A DNA stretch of 64,000 nucleotides from Magnetococcales bacterium. GTDB lineage: Bacteria; Pseudomonadota; Magnetococcia; Magnetococcales; DC0425bin3. The stretch is from NCBI GenBank assembly GCA_015228935.1, contig JADGCO010000008.1, forward strand, positions 1 through 64,000. The letters are read 5' to 3'. A model generated the notes under the pieces. That model saw only the letters and a list, made by a program, of their open reading frames with translations. It was not told the DNA's origin and ran no database searches. The position numbers were made by a program, and so were the translations under genes. This document shows, in pieces, positions 6,596 to 14,713 of the stretch; position 1 is the stretch's first letter; every line of letters starts with the position of its first letter.

Positions 6596-8428
6596 CTACA
6601 TTCCTGGCAGGCGATCCGATACGAGGTGCCACAAACGCTCCTGGTCCTCATTCTGGATCACGGTAATCCGGCACCAGATTGAATACCAGGTCCCTTCATC
6701 CGTATGTTCGGTCACGGCGGCCACCACACCAATACAGGCCAGCCAATGCCAGGGATCCTCGGGAATGGCGAAGCGCAAACGCAACACGTCATCGACCTCG
6801 GGTGGTGGTGCCGGAACCATGAAATGAATCACCGGCCCTTCTCCGGGTCCCATCTGGACGACCACCGGCGTCATGACATAGCCCAGCAATGTGATCATAT
6901 CCTGCCGGATCACCCATTTGACCAGGGTATCCAGATTTTCTCCAAGATTTTGTATTTGTTTACGAAGATTTGACTTTTCCCTGCGCCGCTGCAAGGCCAG
7001 ACAGGATGTCATCTCCTTGCGGATGCAACGCATCTGCTGTTCCACATCCCGAACCTTGGCCTGACGCCTTGCGGCCAATATTTGTTGCAAAATTTTCAGA
7101 TAGCTCTGAAATACCTTGCCACAAGCGACCGTGGACTCCGCATCCTGGCCGACCAGGCTGACAACCAACACATCCAGACGGCGTATGACGGTCAGGAAAG
7201 GATCTTCCTCATCCGGGACGACGCCCCGGGCACTGACGGCATCCAGCAACAGACGCAAGGCGTTCATGAGTTGTGCCAGGCGCGCATGGGTCACACCCAA
7301 CGTCTTGACATTGGACATGAAGGCCTCCCGAGCCCGCAGCCGCGAAGGCAACTGCCGGGCATCCGGAAATCTGCCCTCCTGGGCCAGACTCTCCCGAATC
7401 CACTCCAGAAGACCGGGAGAAATATTCTCCCAATAAAACGGCAACACCACTTCCACAGAGAGATCTTCCGCCGTGAACGATGCCTCGGACGGCTCCTCTT
7501 CTCCCCAGGCTGGTGTTGCCGGCAATTGGATTGAATCCTCATCGGCTTTTCCAGAATCGTGCCACCCGGTACCATGCCATTCGGGATACTCTCTTTCCTG
7601 ACTGGCAATTGTCTCGTGCAACCGGGATTTTTGTTCCGGAAGAAGCTTGTTGGCCTGCATCATCCGTTGCACGACACCGGCTATTTTGCGGACCACCCGG
7701 GTGCCACCCCTTTTATTCCCGGAAAGTGACCCGGCGCGTGAGGCATGCTCTTTCTGTTCCGTATCCAGGATCACCTGGGTGTGGTCCTGGCTGATGGGGC
7801 GGGATGAACGGGTCAGATCCCCCCAGGAGATTCGTCTGGAATTTTGCGAACGGAGCCGGGCCTGTTGCGCCCGCGTGATGTAGGCGACCAGATCATCCTG
7901 ATCCTGGACCGCCATCAGGATGAATTCACAAATCACCTGCCGACGGTCCTGATGCGAATGCCCCTGTTGGTGCCGGTCTGCTCCGGTCACTGCCCGCACC
8001 CGCACCACCCGTGCCATGCAGACCAGTTCCGGCAGGTTGGCCCCCATGACCGTGAACTGCAAAGCCAGAATGCTCTCATTCTGCAATTCGGTCCGACGGA
8101 GCAAAAACGACAGCCCACCCCCGCTGACATCTCCCTGCACGTCATCCGCAGATTCATAAATCACCCGGACACGTTCCCGCCCGGCATGTCCCGGAAAGGC
8201 AATCGGGTCGGGGAGACTCCTCTCCAGATCAATTTCCTGTCGGAATGGCAACACACCGGTTTTGGCAAAAAACAGGCGCGCCGCCTGTTGGGCCTGGGAA
8301 TCCAGTTCCCGCCAACGCACGGAGAGCAGAGAGGAGAGGCGAAAAAAATTTCTTTGTTGGGTGACCATGGCACGGGAAATCATGACGGAGGCTCCAGAAC
8401 AGTCAAACTGCGAATCCATCCGGTTCAT
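6596..8428 (-). CDS. PilZ-domain c-di-GMP effector with a long central region
   Basis: The 610-residue protein has an N-terminal PilZ domain with both c-di-GMP elements: RNFFR (RxxxR, residues 26-30) and DVSGGG (DxSxxG, D100/S102/G105), then the strand MARVVRV. A low-complexity, charged middle (about 190-320) follows, then a helical segment (about 330-480) and a C-terminal beta-rich part (about 490-605, LGYVMTPVVVQMGPGEG and following) that could be a second, degenerate PilZ-like barrel. No membrane span is seen, so it is probably cytoplasmic. PilZ receptors control motility, exopolysaccharide or attachment; the output here is unknown. The start is ambiguous: ATG 8428, or ATG 8383 with GGAG 8 bases upstream, which would still keep the RxxxR motif. 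It is divergent from the cytochrome operon. Confidence 0.78.
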   Translation of the reverse strand: MNRMDSQFDCSGASVMISRAMVTQQRNFFRLSSLLSVRWRELDSQAQQAARLFFAKTGVLPFRQEIDLERSLPDPIAFPGHAGRERVRVIYESADDVQGDVSGGGLSFLLRRTELQNESILALQFTVMGANLPELVCMARVVRVRAVTGADRHQQGHSHQDRRQVICEFILMAVQDQDDLVAYITRAQQARLRSQNSRRISWGDLTRSSRPISQDHTQVILDTEQKEHASRAGSLSGNKRGGTRVVRKIAGVVQRMMQANKLLPEQKSRLHETIASQEREYPEWHGTGWHDSGKADEDSIQLPATPAWGEEEPSEASFTAEDLSVEVVLPFYWENISPGLLEWIRESLAQEGRFPDARQLPSRLRAREAFMSNVKTLGVTHARLAQLMNALRLLLDAVSARGVVPDEEDPFLTVIRRLDVLVVSLVGQDAESTVACGKVFQSYLKILQQILAARRQAKVRDVEQQMRCIRKEMTSCLALQRRREKSNLRKQIQNLGENLDTLVKWVIRQDMITLLGYVMTPVVVQMGPGEGPVIHFMVPAPPPEVDDVLRLRFAIPEDPWHWLACIGVVAAVTEHTDEGTWYSIWCRITVIQNEDQERLWHLVSDRLPGM

Positions 8429-8579
8429 ACATTTTCCAGGCCAACGCCGAACATGGCACCCTTTTCCGGAAGAACAAAAAAAAATCTTTCGCCGGCCATT
8501 TTTTTTGATTTGTTCAGCTTGAATTCATGTTTCTCCCCTAGAGTGCCCCCAACAGCAACGCTTCTCAGGGAGAACATCC

Positions 8580-9644
8580 ATGAATGCACACCATGCAAAT
8601 GAGACCATCGGTACCTGGCAGGAGAGATTTTTTGGCCATGAAAATAACATGCGCACGGAACACGCCGCAAAACAGGATCAGGAGGCGGGCATCGTTGTGT
8701 GGGATCCTCTGGTCAGAATTTTTCACTGGGGTCTGGTGTTGATGGTGACTCTGGCCTTTTTGACGGAGGATGATTTCATGTTCCTCCATGTGTTGGCGGG
8801 ATATCTGATTCTGGGCCTGGTGATATTCCGTCTCATCTGGGGTGTGATGGGTACATACCATGCCCGTTTTCAAACGTTTGTGCATGGTCCACGCCGTATT
8901 CTCGGATATCTGTCCACCATTTTGCGCGGTCAGCCGGAACACCATGTGGGACACAATCCGGCTGGTGGCGGCATGGTGGTTGCCATTCTTCTGGTCCTGC
9001 TTGTGACGGCTTTATTGGGCATGGCAACCTTTGCTGCCAAGGAGTTTCAGGGTCCTGTGTGGCTGCTGGCCGCCGGACTGGGCACGATGACCGTCAAAAC
9101 CCTGGAAACTCTGCATGAACTCTTTGCCAATCTGCTGCTGATTCTGGTGGCCTTGCATGTAACCGGCGTGGTGGTGGCCATGGTGCAGCATCGGGAAAAC
9201 CTGCTCAAAAGCATGTTCACCGGTCGCAAAAGGGCCGTGCCAGTACCAGCCATGATATTGATTCTTGGCCTGATGATCGGTTTCCCGACCCGGACGGTTC
9301 ATGCCGCAACCCTGGATGACATCCTGGCAACCTATCGCACCCAAGGTGGTCAGGCTTTCTCGGCCCAAAAGGGCGAAGAACTCTTGAACCGGCCTGTCAA
9401 GGATCCGGAAGGGGGAGCGGATCGCACCTGCGCCACCTGCCATACCCGCAATCCAAAACAGCGCGGTCAACATCCGAAAACCGGCAAACCCATCGAGCCG
9501 CTGGCCCCTGCCGCCAATCCCGAACGACTGACCGATGCCGCCAAGGTGGAAAAATGGTTTGGCCGCAACTGCGAATGGACTCTGGGACGGGCCTGCACCC
9601 CCCAGGAAAAGGGTGACTTTCTGACCTACCTCAAGAGTTTATAA
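8580..9644 (+). CDS. cytochrome b561 fused to an SHP/DUF1924 haem domain
   Basis: Residues ~40-210 form a four-helix cytochrome b561 unit with likely haem-ligand histidines H49 (RIFHWG), H70 (FLHVLAG), H179 (LHELFAN) and H193 (ALHVTG). A hydrophobic segment (~222-242, ending TRTVHA) then leads to a C-terminal domain (~243-354) matching DUF1924, the sphaeroides haem protein (SHP), with CATCH at 284-288 and paired cysteines C331/C339. SHP is an oxygen- and nitrogen-oxide-binding high-spin cytochrome normally encoded apart from its b561 and reduced by DHC. Here donor and acceptor are one polypeptide, with the SHP part predicted periplasmic. ATG 8580 has AGGGAG 7 bases upstream. It heads an operon with DHC, PepSY and a response regulator. 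Confidence 0.88.
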   Translation: MNAHHANETIGTWQERFFGHENNMRTEHAAKQDQEAGIVVWDPLVRIFHWGLVLMVTLAFLTEDDFMFLHVLAGYLILGLVIFRLIWGVMGTYHARFQTFVHGPRRILGYLSTILRGQPEHHVGHNPAGGGMVVAILLVLLVTALLGMATFAAKEFQGPVWLLAAGLGTMTVKTLETLHELFANLLLILVALHVTGVVVAMVQHRENLLKSMFTGRKRAVPVPAMILILGLMIGFPTRTVHAATLDDILATYRTQGGQAFSAQKGEELLNRPVKDPEGGADRTCATCHTRNPKQRGQHPKTGKPIEPLAPAANPERLTDAAKVEKWFGRNCEWTLGRACTPQEKGDFLTYLKSL

Positions 9645-9722
9645 ACCGAACCGAATGTTTGTTCGATCCGAAAACCATACTTCTGAACCAGTCGAAATAG
9701 TTGAAATACAGGAATAAGGAGC

Positions 9723-10475
9723 ATGACCATGGAAAAAATGCGGCTTGCCATCGGTACCATCGTGTTGGCCGGATGTGTAGGGGGATCCCTGTTTTTTGGG
9801 TTGGAAACGGCCCTGGGCATGGAAAATCTCGACACATTCAATACGAATACCCTCCTCCAGTTGGCCAGTGCCAGGGAGGGTGGCAAGGATGAGGGCAAAG
9901 ATGAGGGCAAGGATCAGGATGACAATGGGAAAGATTTCGGCTCCAGGGATGACCGGGGCCGGTCGGGTGCCAAAGGTGACCGCCAACAAGGCTCGAACCA
10001 GAACAGACCGAACAACAGGTCCGGTTCACAGCGCGGACTTGAACCGGTCACCCATGCGCAATATACAAAGGAGTGTGGATCGTGCCATTTTGCCTACCAG
10101 CCTGGATTGCTGCCGGCCCGCTCCTGGGAAAAAATGCTGGCCGGACTGGACAACCATTTTGGCGACAATGCCAGCCTGGAGGCTGCGATCCGGACTGATC
10201 TGGCCGGCTATCTGACAGCCAAGGCCGCCGACCGGTCCAACTACAGTCGGTCCATCAAGATCATGCGCTCGATCCGACCGGAAGAGACCCCCCTGCGGAT
10301 CACGGAGACCCGATATTTTACCAATCAGCATCAGGAAATTCCCCGGCGTCTCTGGGCTGACAATCCGGAAGTCAAATCCCTGATCCGGTGCGAAACCTGC
10401 CACCCCGACGCGACCAAAGGTTCCTACAATGAACATGCCGTCCGCATTCCGGGCCATGGCCGTTGGCAAGATTAA
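9723..10475 (+). CDS. DHC-type dihaem cytochrome c
   Basis: A 250-residue exported dihaem cytochrome. An N-terminal signal or anchor segment (residues ~8-28, LAIGTIVLAGCVGGSLFFG) is followed by a charged, low-complexity spacer rich in Gly, Asp, Lys and Arg (~50-100), then two CxxCH haem sites, CGSCH near residue 119 and CETCH near 223. This matches the DHC family, the electron partner of SHP in Rhodobacter and Shewanella. It sits 78 bp after the b561-SHP gene and probably passes electrons to the SHP domain. The repetitive spacer (three DEGK-like units) is unusual. Its last 51 bp overlap a tandem duplication that also contains the next gene's start. Confidence 0.88.
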   Translation: MTMEKMRLAIGTIVLAGCVGGSLFFGLETALGMENLDTFNTNTLLQLASAREGGKDEGKDEGKDQDDNGKDFGSRDDRGRSGAKGDRQQGSNQNRPNNRSGSQRGLEPVTHAQYTKECGSCHFAYQPGLLPARSWEKMLAGLDNHFGDNASLEAAIRTDLAGYLTAKAADRSNYSRSIKIMRSIRPEETPLRITETRYFTNQHQEIPRRLWADNPEVKSLIRCETCHPDATKGSYNEHAVRIPGHGRWQD

Positions 10476-10530
10476 GTAAATGAACACGCCGTCAGCATTC
10501 CGGACCATGGCCATTGGCAAGCTTAAGTAC
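10429..10530 (+). repeat. 51-bp tandem duplication spanning the DHC stop and PepSY start
   Basis: Two copies with period 51 start at 10429 and 10480. Copy 1 contains the 3' end of the dihaem cytochrome gene; copy 2 contains the first ATG of the PepSY gene. Both copies have an ATG in the PepSY frame, but in copy 1 that frame reaches a stop after about 16 codons, just before copy 2. Confidence 0.9.
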
Positions 10531-10845
10531 CGGTCATCGCTCCCCAGGGGCATGGGGTGGGTCGCTCTGACGCTCTGCTGCATGGTGTTTGCCGGCATTG
10601 TTGCCGCCGACGAGGATCATGAAACGGCCAGACGCCTCGTCCAGGCAGGGACCATCCTGCCCCTGGAAAAAATTCTTGCGCTGCACCAGAACATTCAACA
10701 AGGTCGCATCCTGGAGGTGGAATTGGAGCGGCACCACGGGAGATTCATCTACGAGGTGGAATGGGTCAATCGACAGGGAATTGTTTGGGAAACGGAGTTG
10801 GACGCCACCAACGGTGCCCTGCTCAAACAGAAAAGGGAGAATTGA
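10480..10845 (+). CDS. exported PepSY-domain protein
   Basis: The ORF (121 residues) has a hydrophobic signal-like segment (GWVALTLCCMVFAGIVAA, ~27-44) followed by a PepSY domain (ILPLEKILALHQNIQQGRILEVELER, ending near GALLKQ). Small periplasmic PepSY proteins often accompany cytochrome b561 genes and their two-component systems, perhaps as regulators or assembly factors. The ATG at 10480 lies in the second copy of a 51-bp tandem repeat with a poor ribosome site. An internal ATG at 10552 would begin a conventional signal peptide and may be the real start. The next gene follows within 4 bp, so the operon continues. Confidence 0.78.
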   Translation: MNTPSAFRTMAIGKLKYRSSLPRGMGWVALTLCCMVFAGIVAADEDHETARRLVQAGTILPLEKILALHQNIQQGRILEVELERHHGRFIYEVEWVNRQGIVWETELDATNGALLKQKREN

Positions 10846-10848
10846 AGC

Positions 10849-11514
10849 GTGCGTCTCCTGCTCGTGGAAGACGATGCCGAGTTGGCAGCCAGCATCCGGG
10901 CGGATTTGCAGCGGGCCGGATTTGCCGTGGATCTGGCTGGCGATGGTGTGGAAGCGGAATTTCTGGGTGACTCCGAACCCTATGACCTGGTGGTCCTGGA
11001 TCTGGGACTGCCAGGTCGGCATGGTCTGGAAGTCTTGAAAAACTGGCGCAAGAACGGCAACTCCATGCCGGTGTTGATCCTGACTGCCTGGGACGCCTGG
11101 CACGAACGGGTGGACGGCTTCAAGGCCGGCGCGGATGATTATCTGGGCAAACCGTTTCATATCCAGGAACTCGTGGCACGCATCAACGCCCTGTTGCGTC
11201 GCAGTCACGCCACTCTCCAGGGAACCTTGTCCGCCGGCAACATGACCCTTGACGAAGAGACCCAGACAGTCCACCTTCCCTCGGGCGAAACCCGCTCCCT
11301 GACCGGAACCGAATTCCGCCTGTTGCGATATTTCATGCTGCACGCCGACAAGCTCCTGTCCAAAACCCGGCTGACGGAACACATCTATGAATATGATGCC
11401 GACAAGGACAGCAACGTGCTGGAAGTCTATATCAAACGGCTGCGGCGTCTCATTGGTCCGGAACGCATTGAAACCCGCCGGGGCCAGGGATATCTCTTTC
11501 GAAAAAACCCCTGA
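10849..11514 (+). CDS. OmpR-family response regulator
   Basis: A 221-residue regulator: N-terminal receiver with acidic pocket EDD at residues 7-9, phosphoacceptor aspartate in VVLDLGLPG (~51) and conserved lysine in GKPF (~101), then a winged-helix DNA-binding domain (~125-218; LTGTEFRLLRYFMLH and VLEVYIKRLRRLIG). The GTG start at 10849 is 3 bp past the PepSY stop, with AGGGAG upstream. It closely resembles QseB/PmrA-type regulators that control SHP/DHC-cytochrome b operons. Such operons normally end with a histidine kinase, but none follows here; a dispersed repeat and an unrelated ABC transporter come next. It must use a distant kinase or another phosphodonor. Confidence 0.9.
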   Translation: MRLLLVEDDAELAASIRADLQRAGFAVDLAGDGVEAEFLGDSEPYDLVVLDLGLPGRHGLEVLKNWRKNGNSMPVLILTAWDAWHERVDGFKAGADDYLGKPFHIQELVARINALLRRSHATLQGTLSAGNMTLDEETQTVHLPSGETRSLTGTEFRLLRYFMLHADKLLSKTRLTEHIYEYDADKDSNVLEVYIKRLRRLIGPERIETRRGQGYLFRKNP

Positions 11515-11624
11515 GCCGGATACATTTTTCCCTGAACTCCGAACCTTCATTTCAGTTTTTCTGCGGCTGCTTTCCAAGAAGGGTATCTATTCAGATCCCT
11601 TGCAAAAAAAGGATTTGTCATGAA

Positions 11625-11718
11625 AGACTTTGTTGGGGCTCCGCCCCAAACCCCGCCAGGAGGAAGGGCACAGCCCTTCCTCCTGGACCTCCATCCCAGT
11701 TTTTCAAACGTTTTTTAA
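11625..11718. repeat. dispersed palindromic repeat, copy 1
   Basis: An intergenic element of ~94 bp with two nested palindromes: GGGGC-TCC-GCCCC and a 12-bp perfect stem AGGAGGAAGGGC / GCCCTTCCTCCT with a 3-base loop, ending CATCCCAGTTTTTC. A second copy lies at 35585-35678 and a degenerate core at 20797-20840. It resembles REP-type elements. It lies where a sensor kinase gene would be expected after the response regulator. Confidence 0.85.
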
Positions 11719-11752
11719 TGGGGGGGACTGAACAGTTTCCAAGAAGGAATCC

Positions 11753-13531
11753 ATGAATCTGAAAATCCATGCCACGCTCATCTATTTTTTTCGGCCTTTT
11801 TTCAGGGAACTTTTGACCCTTTTGGCCATTGTCGTCACCTTCACGTTCCTGGAAATCATCTCCCTGGCCGTGGCCTTTCCCTTGTTGTCGATGCTCTTGG
11901 GGGCGGATTCCATGGGTACCGGAGGCCGGTTTTTGAAACTGGTCGCCGATTGGGTCACCCATTTCCACCCGCATGATCCCCTCGGATTCACCATCCTTTT
12001 TTTCTTTTTTGTCATGAGCCTGGCCGGACTGTTTCATTATCTCCGGGAGTATTATTCGTACACCCTGGCACAAAAAATCCGGACACATTACAGCAAAATT
12101 GTTTTTGAAAAATTCATCCGATCCGACTTTGAGTTCATGGTCGAACAAAAACAGGGAAAAATGTTGCACAATATCATGACCGCTCCGTCCATGATGTCCA
12201 CCCTCTTTTTCCGTGCCCCGGTCCTGGCTGGTAATATATTGAAGCTGGCGGCTATTTTCATTGTTCTCATGACCATCTCCATCCCAGTCACCATCAGCAT
12301 GGCCATCATCGGTGCGCTGTTTCAATGGGGCATCCAGGTCATTTCCCAGAAAGTCACGCTCCGCCACGCCCGGGAGATCGTCAAGGCCGAGGAAGATGCC
12401 AACATTGTGGTCAACGAAGCCCTGACCGGATTTCAGCAGGTCAAAATATTCCAGGCGGAAGCACACTGGGGAAACCGTCTGGCAAACCAGATGGAAATTT
12501 TTGAAAGATCAAACAACACAAGCCTGTTTTATCAGGAGATGGGTGCCTTTGCCGCCAAGTTTGGTGTCCTGGCCATGGGGTGCGGGGTGTTTCTGGTCAT
12601 GCATGGGTGGTTTCCCCATAAAATGACGGATCTGCTGCCTGTTTTCGGTATTTTTTTTCTGGCCACGGTACGGGTTCTTCCGGCCCTGCAGATCATTGCC
12701 GTTGACTGGTTGACGATTCATGGGCGGTTGCCGTTTGCCGAGAGCGTCTACCAGGTTCTCAACGAACCATCCCGTCACACAAGCCAGGGAAATGCCCCGG
12801 TACCCACACCGGGACAAATTCGCCTGCACAACGTTTCCTACCGGTATCGTTCCCGCAAAAAACCGGCAGTCACCGACGTGAACATGGTCGTCGAACCTTT
12901 GCGCATGACAGCCCTGGTGGGTGAATCGGGGTGTGGCAAGAGTACGCTGGCCAATCTGATACTCGGTTTGCTGCATCCCACTGCCGGGGAAATTCTCGTG
13001 GATGATGTGCCCCTTGCCCGGATCGAGCCAGGTGCCTGGTTGCAGCATGTCGGTCTGGTCAGTCAGGACACTTTCCTGTTTCACGGCACGATCCGCGACA
13101 ACATTCAATTCGGTTATTCCTGTTCCGATGCCCAGTTGGAGAGTGCCGCCCGGCAGGCCCATGCCCACGATTTCATCATGGGATTTCCCCAGGGATATGC
13201 CACCGTGGTGGGAGATCGGGGTGTCAAATTGTCGGGAGGCCAGAGACAGCGTCTGGCCATTGCGCGTGCCATCGTGCGGCAACCCCGCCTGCTCATCATG
13301 GATGAAGCCACCAGCGCCCTGGATGGTGTCTCCGAAACCGCTGTCTGGGAGGCCATTCGCAATCTGACCCGCCACTATACCGTGGTGGTGATTGCCCATC
13401 GTCTGGCCACCATCCGGGAGGCGGACGCCATCATTGTCCTGAAAGAGGGGCGGATTGTGGAAGCGGGCCAACACGACCAGCTCCTTGCCAGCCGGGGCGA
13501 ATATGCCCGTCTGTACCAGAATCCGCAGTGA
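11753..13531 (+). CDS. ABC exporter, fused permease and ATPase
   Basis: A half-transporter of 592 residues: six membrane helices (~15-320), then an ATP-binding domain with Walker A GESGCGKST (~390), signature LSGGQRQR (~495), Walker B LLIMDEATSALD and the H-loop in VVIAHRLAT. This is the MsbA/lipid or peptide exporter architecture; it would work as a homodimer. The substrate is not evident. It precedes gmd and msbA by a few kb, but an MNT gene and a secreted-protein gene on the other strand intervene, so a polysaccharide or lipid role is only a suggestion. ATG 11753 has AAGGAA about 7 bases upstream. Confidence 0.85.
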   Translation: MNLKIHATLIYFFRPFFRELLTLLAIVVTFTFLEIISLAVAFPLLSMLLGADSMGTGGRFLKLVADWVTHFHPHDPLGFTILFFFFVMSLAGLFHYLREYYSYTLAQKIRTHYSKIVFEKFIRSDFEFMVEQKQGKMLHNIMTAPSMMSTLFFRAPVLAGNILKLAAIFIVLMTISIPVTISMAIIGALFQWGIQVISQKVTLRHAREIVKAEEDANIVVNEALTGFQQVKIFQAEAHWGNRLANQMEIFERSNNTSLFYQEMGAFAAKFGVLAMGCGVFLVMHGWFPHKMTDLLPVFGIFFLATVRVLPALQIIAVDWLTIHGRLPFAESVYQVLNEPSRHTSQGNAPVPTPGQIRLHNVSYRYRSRKKPAVTDVNMVVEPLRMTALVGESGCGKSTLANLILGLLHPTAGEILVDDVPLARIEPGAWLQHVGLVSQDTFLFHGTIRDNIQFGYSCSDAQLESAARQAHAHDFIMGFPQGYATVVGDRGVKLSGGQRQRLAIARAIVRQPRLLIMDEATSALDGVSETAVWEAIRNLTRHYTVVVIAHRLATIREADAIIVLKEGRIVEAGQHDQLLASRGEYARLYQNPQ

Positions 13532-13577
13532 TCCTACCCTCGGATCACCGTAAAAATCGGGGTCATCAATGACCGGA

Positions 13578-13691
13578 TCAGCCAACGACCAGTTTCTCAG
13601 CCCAATCCCGCACCGCAAATACCAGTCTGGTCAATTCATCCCGACTGGGCAGAGTGGTGATTTTGTCTGAGCGATCGCAGTGCCTCGTCAA
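13578..13691 (-). CDS. short ORF overlapping the MNT stop, possible HEPN relic
   Basis: A 37-codon frame starts with a TTG whose last two bases are shared with the MNT gene's TGA (TTGA overlap). It ends LPSRDELTRLVFAVRDWAEK plus a few residues. MNT antitoxins are normally followed by a HEPN toxin at this spot, and the coupling geometry fits, but the ORF is far shorter than a HEPN domain and shows no RxxxxH motif. It may be the residual tail of a deleted toxin or chance. Confidence 0.25.
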   Translation of the reverse strand: MTRHCDRSDKITTLPSRDELTRLVFAVRDWAEKLVVG

Positions 13692-14011
13692 CGCTGGGAG
13701 GATTCATACATCACGCGACCTTCCTTGAAGGCCCAATAGACAATGGTTCCCGGTACCTGGCTGCGCCGCCGGGCATCTTCCTCGGTACAGACGATAATAT
13801 CCACACCAACGCCCACATCACCAACCGCATCCCGAAAAAGCACACGACTGTGCAGTGTATTCTCCATGGATGGTCCGATGACCATGAAATCCAGGTCGGA
13901 ATCTTCCGTGGCCTTGCCAGTCGCATAAGAACCGAACAGGATCACCTTGACCGGTTTGGCAACCTCAACCAGCCGCTGTACAGCCTCGGCCAGGCTTTGT
14001 TCGCTGACCAT
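13688..14011 (-). CDS. MNT-type minimal nucleotidyltransferase
   Basis: A 107-residue minimal nucleotidyltransferase with the catalytic signature GSYATGKATEDSDLDFMV (GSx10DxD, residues ~32-49) and a later acidic strand GVDIIV supplying the third carboxylate. In MNT/HEPN modules this protein is the antitoxin that AMPylates a HEPN ribonuclease. No full HEPN gene follows, only a 37-codon frame overlapping the stop. The ATG at 14011 with GGGTGG about 5 bases upstream is chosen over a longer reading frame, whose extra N-terminus would overlap the neighbouring gene and looks non-coding. Function by homology; current activity as a TA partner is doubtful. Confidence 0.78.
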   Translation of the reverse strand: MVSEQSLAEAVQRLVEVAKPVKVILFGSYATGKATEDSDLDFMVIGPSMENTLHSRVLFRDAVGDVGVGVDIIVCTEEDARRRSQVPGTIVYWAFKEGRVMYESSQR

Positions 14012-14063
14012 GTTTCCACCCTTTGATACATGAAACAGAAAATATCCGTTTGTCAGCACTCGG

Positions 14064-14495
14064 TCAGGGTCGCGATCCCTGTCCCTGGCTGCCCGGGTTG
14101 ACACAACCACTCCCCGGCACAGGCGTATTCATGCCACCGGGTTGATATTCGGGATAGAGATACCCTGGACCTCTCTGTTCCAGGTAGCGAAGTGTCAGGA
14201 CATTCTGGATGGTGGCGCAGGCAATCCCTTTGACAACATTGCCTTCACGACCCGAATCGGCCTGTTCCGCAGCCGGTGTTGTGGAAAAATTCAATTGCGC
14301 TGGCCTGGGAAGCGATTGACTGAGAGTATCTTGGGAAACACTCTCTTCAGGCATTAGGCGAAAGACCGGCATCGGAACGGAACCAGGTGTTGCGGGCAGC
14401 ACCTCGCCGGTCCGGATCTGGTCGGAGGAGTCCGCCCAGGCTGCCGTGGCCAATAACATGCAACCGGTCAACCCATACAATCGGGTCCTGTTCAT
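14064..14495 (-). CDS. hypothetical exported protein
   Basis: A 143-residue protein starting MNRTRLYGLTGCMLLATAAWA, a good Sec signal peptide with probable cleavage after AWA (~residue 21). The mature part is Pro-, Gly- and Ser-rich and unrecognised; two cysteines sit in IACATIQNV and GSGCVNP and could form a disulfide. A longer frame extends upstream to 14630, but the ATG at 14495 is preferred because the signal peptide starts there. It lies upstream of the MNT gene on the same strand with about 50 bp between. Probably periplasmic or envelope-associated; function unknown. Confidence 0.6.
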   Translation of the reverse strand: MNRTRLYGLTGCMLLATAAWADSSDQIRTGEVLPATPGSVPMPVFRLMPEESVSQDTLSQSLPRPAQLNFSTTPAAEQADSGREGNVVKGIACATIQNVLTLRYLEQRGPGYLYPEYQPGGMNTPVPGSGCVNPGSQGQGSRP

Positions 14496-14713
14496 GACAT
14501 TTTGTTCCCGCTCATCGAAAGAAAGCCTCCCCACTCCGGTCGAAAGGAACTCTCTCCCTTCCAGACCCCATGGCAGGCCATTTTCGCACCATTTCCGCAA
14601 AACTCCAACCACGAAACATTGTGTGGCCAAGGATTTTGGCTTACGTTATGCGTCGCACTGGAGAAGGCGGCGATACCCCGGGATCGACGCCCGTCGCCTG
14701 AGGAGAATGGATT

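Noticed and set aside
13528-13548. GTGATCC/GGATCAC hairpin at the end of the ABC gene
   Set aside because: A 7-bp stem without a following T run is weak support for a terminator.
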